A stretch of DNA of 64,000 bases from Oikopleura dioica (lineage: Eukaryota > Chordata > Appendicularia > Copelata > Oikopleuridae). Below are positions 60,305 through 64,000 of the stretch, piece by piece. The DNA lies in the NCBI GenBank assembly GCA_907165135.1, contig OU015566.1:10648157-10712156 (forward strand), written 5' to 3'. The number at the start of each line of letters is the position of its first letter. The first letter of the stretch is position 1. The notes below the pieces were generated by a model that was given only the letters and a program-made list of their open reading frames with translations, ran no database searches and was not told where the DNA came from. The position numbers and the translations under genes were made by a program.

Positions 60305-60440
60305 GATCAGTTCGGGCCGTTTCAGCCCCGTTCCTTGATTTTTAAATTTAAGGGCTTGACGGCCCTTCGGGCCGTTTCAGCCCCGTTCCTTGATTTTTAA
60401 ATTTAAGGGGCTTGACGGCCCCAACCCCACCCACACCCAT
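60305..60440. repeat. Two-unit copy of the 57-bp hairpin repeat
   Basis: Contains GGGCCGTTTCAGCCCCGTTC and CTTAAATTTAAAAATCAAGG (complement) twice, then CCCCAACCCCACCCACACCC. It is the reverse of the left boundary of the 8.5-kb array, with slightly diverged units. Confidence 0.85.
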
Positions 60441-61868
60441 GGTTATAAAAATTCATATTATATTTGCTTTTTTCTTTCTTATGGTTTTGATTAACCCGCC
60501 AATCTAGAAGTATTTATGCATAATTTTGCGCTTCTTAGCTGTTTTGAGGATAGGTTCAGCTCACCTCAACTCAGCTCAATTTTTCTGAAGAAGGCTAGCT
60601 CAGCTCAGCTTAAAAATTTTCAAATATGCCCCAGCTCAGCTCAATTTTTTTGAGAAAGTCTTGCTTAGCTCAGCGCAAATCAGTTTCTTTTTTTAAAAGG
60701 ATTTCCGCTATAGAAACGCTCCCATAAAAATCAGATTTCTAATTTTTATCCCCTTCATCAAGCCCTGGAAAAAGTGTCAATCAGATACATGTTCTTCCGG
60801 TGCGGGAATGCGAAAAGCGGGCATTAGCTTTGATTTTCGTGTTTTCGGATTCGTCGAAAATGTCGAAATCTTGAGCTCCGACTGTAAACGTTTTTTTCAT
60901 AGGCAATATACAACAAATAAATGCATATCTTGATTTTTTTTGCAAAAGTTTCAAGTCTTCCAGGGGAAATATGTCTTCGATCGCGCGTGCTCCCGAGCGC
61001 CCTCTCCTCCGCCCGTAAGCGGCGATTTTCTTCCTTTCCCGCAATTTCGATAAGAGCTTATCATTGAGATGAACAGCTGAAAACTTCCAATCCAGTAGAT
61101 TTGACTACGCTGATTTCATTTCTGAAGTCAGTTTCTAGGGCTTAATGAAAAATTTTAGCGAAAATCGCTTTCCAATTTTGGGAAAATTTAGAGAAAATCG
61201 TCTCTAGAATAATTTTTTCCATAATCAAAAAATCTAAAAGTGCAGTTTTGTTCAGTTTTTTCTGCTCTTTCCAACCATGTATTGCATGCCTTGGCTAAGA
61301 ATTTTTCAGATGCCACAATTAGAGACTTCTCCCATTCCGTTAATTAGAAAATTTACTCAACCAAAATTTAAGCCGCATCAGCGCTGGAAGATGAAACCGT
61401 TGCTTCCTGCTCCAGATTTCATCATCTGAGGAAATTTTCTTCGATTTCAAAAGCTTGAATTACCAAGATCATTTTTCGAAAAAAAAATTAAGACGAAGAG
61501 TTGATGGACTTTTCAGAAGAGTCGATTTCCTGCGCCGCAGATGTGCTTAGACCGGACTTATATAGCGTCAATACTTCAATGCCTCCATTTTATATACAGA
61601 TGAACTTTGTTAAATAATAGTATAAATAATAAACAGAAAACAAAAATAATGTGACAGGCGGATCGATCGAAGAGACTTACTATTGCCATTAGAGCGTGAG
61701 GCCAAAAAGCCGAAGCCAAGAGATAACAGCTCCCCTCATAATATCGCAATAAAAGCGCCTCTCAATTTCGGTTATGCTCCGTAGACCAAGACGAGAGCAC
61801 AAAAACAAATACGGCATCTTAGTAAAGTAAGAAAATAAACGATATCGAAGAAGTAGAGGAGCGATAAA

Positions 61869-62120
61869 ATGGATATTTATGAAGGTAAATCACTTCCAAA
61901 TAATACTCTCTACCTATTTTTAGAATATTCTTGGTTCCTCCCTGCTTTGGCTGCATTATGCGCAGCAAGTTTTGTCAGTTTTCTAATTTGCGCATTCTGG
62001 CGAGTCATTTCTAATAAAATCTTCTTCCGGAAAGCTCCGACGATTCCAATCAAAGATCACAACTACGACATCGTCGAAAACCAAGTCAACATTCAGAAAA
62101 CTTCTCCATTTATCACCTAA
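61869..62120 (+). CDS. 70-aa single-pass membrane protein
   Basis: Spliced, exon 1 (61869-61884) and exon 2 (61924-62120) join over a 39-nt GT-AG intron with a TATTTTTAG acceptor; unspliced, the frame is also open (83 aa). After a short acidic N-terminus comes one hydrophobic helix (LPALAALCAASFVSFLICAF) and then a basic stretch and a polar tail (KDHNYDIVENQVNIQKTSPF), the form of a small type III plasma-membrane protein. Unknown function. Confidence 0.5.
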   Translation: MDIYEGKSLPNNTLYLFLEYSWFLPALAALCAASFVSFLICAFWRVISNKIFFRKAPTIPIKDHNYDIVENQVNIQKTSPFIT

Positions 62121-62347
62121 TAACTCTTTTTCGAGCTTTTTGTACAGTTAAATACATTATTGAACATACTAACCCGTCTGAAATTAGCTTCTTGGAGATT
62201 TATAATGGCAGGTTAATTTCAAACATGACCAGAGATCTCTAGTGAACATGACAACAGTCGTTCTAGATAATATGAGGGCTATGCATTTTTGTTTACTGTC
62301 ACATTCCTCGGTTTACGCTAGAAATTTATCGAGAAAAATCAAGGCAA

Positions 62348-63399
62348 ATGAAACCGACTCGAAGATCTGGACGGAAAGAATCTGATGACGAGCAAGAGTC
62401 TTTGTCATCAATAAGTCTGTTATTTCGGAGTAAGTTTGCGATACTGAGAACGATTCTTAATTTCAATTAGAGCAATTGCATGAGGACGTTTTTTTGGAAG
62501 CTGCGAGAACCCAGCTAAAGCGTGAGAAAGCAAAGATGACTGTCAACATGGATGTTGAGGACGAGCAAGCAGAGTGGGTGAAGATATCAAATATTCCATC
62601 GAGCTCGGCGATTGATAACTTACTGTCAAGCTGTTTCAAGGAACTCACGGAGAAAGTTGGCGAGGAAGAGTCAAAGAAAGTCATTTTTGATTTTCTCGTC
62701 AATCAAGAAACGTATCGTATCAACTCCATGAAGATGGCGAATTTTAAGCTTGATAATGTTCTCAAACGAGCGAACATCAAGTCAACTAAGAAAAAAGTTA
62801 CCAAAAGAAGAGCCGAGTCTTCTGTTGGTGGTGACAATAACGTAGAAATTGCTCAACCGAATGAGCCTTCAACATCAAATCAGGCCAAGAAAAAAGTGAA
62901 GAACGTACAGAACACAATGATTCATTCTCTAAAATCCATCGGTATCCTTTTCAAAAGTATGTTTTTTCGCTTGAATTCATAATATTATCTTAAAATTTAA
63001 GGCCGCGAACTGCAGAACGATTTTTATAAGCGTTCCTCTTCTTTCTTAAAGGAAAGAGCAGCGAATATCAAAATGGTCGCCGCCCCTCTTGACAAAAACA
63101 ACCCATGTGACAACTTCTGTCACTTCATCAAAAGAAATGCTGGATCATTCGACGAGCGTTCTCTGACGGACAAGGTGAGCTCCCTGATGATATCTTCGTT
63201 GATGACAACCGTCTTGGCTGATATGGTCACCAAGGATCCAGAAAGTTTCCTGGACACTGAGAAGGCAGCAGGAAACACATATGATGTCATGATCATTGGT
63301 GTGCGCGGATGTGGCATGAATTCTGCGAGTTATAGAAATCGAATATATGGAAAAAATCCCATTGATGGATTCAACCTCAACGATTACGTGCCAAAGTAA
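62348..63399 (+). CDS. Unknown nuclear-type protein, three exons
   Basis: Exons 62348-62429, 62471-62956 and 63002-63399, GT-AG introns of 41 and 45 nt, consistent phases, stop TAA 63399. The N-terminal part is basic/Ser (RRSGRKESDDEQESL), a helical region follows (EDVFLEAARTQLKREKAKM, IDNLLSSCFKELTEKVGEEE), then NLS-like sequence (KKKVTKRRAESS, QAKKKVKNVQN), and a last domain with helices (LTDKVSSLMISSLMTTVLAD) and a Gly/Cys-containing segment (VMIIGVRGCGMNS). No family recognised. A downstream donor choice within 62941-62957 could shorten exon 2. The gene looks intact, about 321 aa. Confidence 0.65.
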
Positions 63400-64000
63400 A
63401 GCACTGATTCTTTCTGCAACTGCCTTTTTAATCACATTAAATAACCTGCTTTCTCATATATTTGAAATACACTAATATTATCAACCTTTGGTTTGTTTCC
63501 TTACTTCAAAGATTCTCATAAATGAAATTTATGCAGTAACGCGGCGATTTTCCGCGGGGGATTCAGACACCGCGAGCAATAAACCGATTATAATCGGACT
63601 CGTTTTTTAACAATGAAACTTTCTTGCATACTTCCGGAGTTTGGCATGCACGCTGACCTGATTGTTTGAACTCGAACCTGCAAGAAAGACAATAGACAAC
63701 TGGCCATTTCTTTTGCTAAGAAAAGACTGAAAAGTGAGTAAAAATATATCTTTTATTTTGTGATCAAAATGGAATGTGAACGAGGGCAGTGAGGGGTACA
63801 ACAAGTTAGTCAACAAGCATTTTGATCGGGCTATAAACTAATCTTGTACTGTTACTGAATTTTAAAAACGGGTGAAGTTAAACAGGAATCCTACAGTGTA
63901 AACATGGGGAGCGAATATTTGCAACGTGAACTACTAGTAAAAAAGGGGATGAGGGGAGAACGTACCTAAGGTGATTTACTTTGATAGTGTTACTTTGTGA
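63400..64000. other. Intergenic, no gene seen
   Basis: AT-rich sequence with only short frames; probably 3' UTR of the preceding gene and the flank of the next. Confidence 0.4.

Larger units (their letters stand above)
58954..61333. mobile_element. 2.4-kb element with about 310-350 bp inverted ends, containing other repeats
   Basis: GGGAGAAGTCTCTAATTGTG (from 58954) and the arm up to about 59272 recur inverted at 61028-61333, with only scattered mismatches, and ATT lies on both outer sides. The arms extend weakly to about 59310 and 60985. Inside lie a second inverted repeat (59491-60076), a two-unit copy of the 57-bp repeat (60305-60440) and CAGCTCAG-rich DNA (60550-60680). There is no transposase. 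A DNA transposon that others have inserted into is the likely history. Confidence 0.8.

Noticed and set aside
60781-61044. 87-codon minus frame
   Set aside because: Partly inside the inverted repeat arm of the 2.4-kb element; no domain.

Overview
The window looks like nuclear DNA of a larvacean tunicate, most likely Oikopleura or a close relative. The reasons are very small spliceosomal introns (about 35-60 nt in most genes), compact animal genes on both strands, chordate gene families (SPAG6, RAB6, transgelin/calponin, NFIL3-type bZIP, aquaglyceroporin, calmodulin-like), a secreted Cys-rich plus kelch protein of a kind I associate with larvaceans, and many short non-autonomous mobile elements. 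The species call is inference; no rRNA, spliced-leader gene or tRNA was found to confirm it.

Region 1-6 kb is the right part of a Maverick/Polinton-type virus-like element that runs off the left edge. It has a capsid-like reading frame, a tiny arginine-rich core-like protein, a retroviral-type integrase, an FtsK/A32-type packaging ATPase, and unknown small frames. Two points stand out. Two long reading frames overlap for 1.1 kb on the same strand upstream of the integrase core, and several element genes carry 43-45 nt introns of host size. The integrase has a frame break at a homopolymer.

Region 6-15 kb holds a minus-strand gene of unknown function (three exons), several tiny spliced genes, a 57-bp tandem array (about 18 units, each with a GC hairpin), a secreted Cys-rich/kelch gene with a TA-flanked MITE inside it, and a transgelin/calponin gene. 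Region 15-30 kb is gene-poor, with a few small unknown genes (one a single-pass membrane protein, one with a KEN motif, one small two-helix protein) and two fold-back repeats. Region 30-48 kb is the conserved core: calmodulin-like (-), NFIL3-like bZIP (+), aquaglyceroporin (-), SPAG6 (+), MAM/galaxin-like secreted protein (+), and RAB6 (-) with a tRNA-derived SINE fragment in an intron and a fuller SINE beside it. Region 48-64 kb has unknown multi-exon genes, including a type I membrane protein with a long Thr/FG-rich ectodomain, hAT-like and mariner-like MITEs, a 2.4-kb nest of inverted repeats that contains a second copy of the 57-bp repeat, and two intact spliced unknown genes near the right edge.

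Gene models were spliced by eye. Those with phase-consistent exons and family-conserved products (SPAG6, RAB6, aquaglyceroporin, transgelin, calmodulin-like, NFIL3) are reliable. Unknown genes are supported mainly by consistent splice phases.
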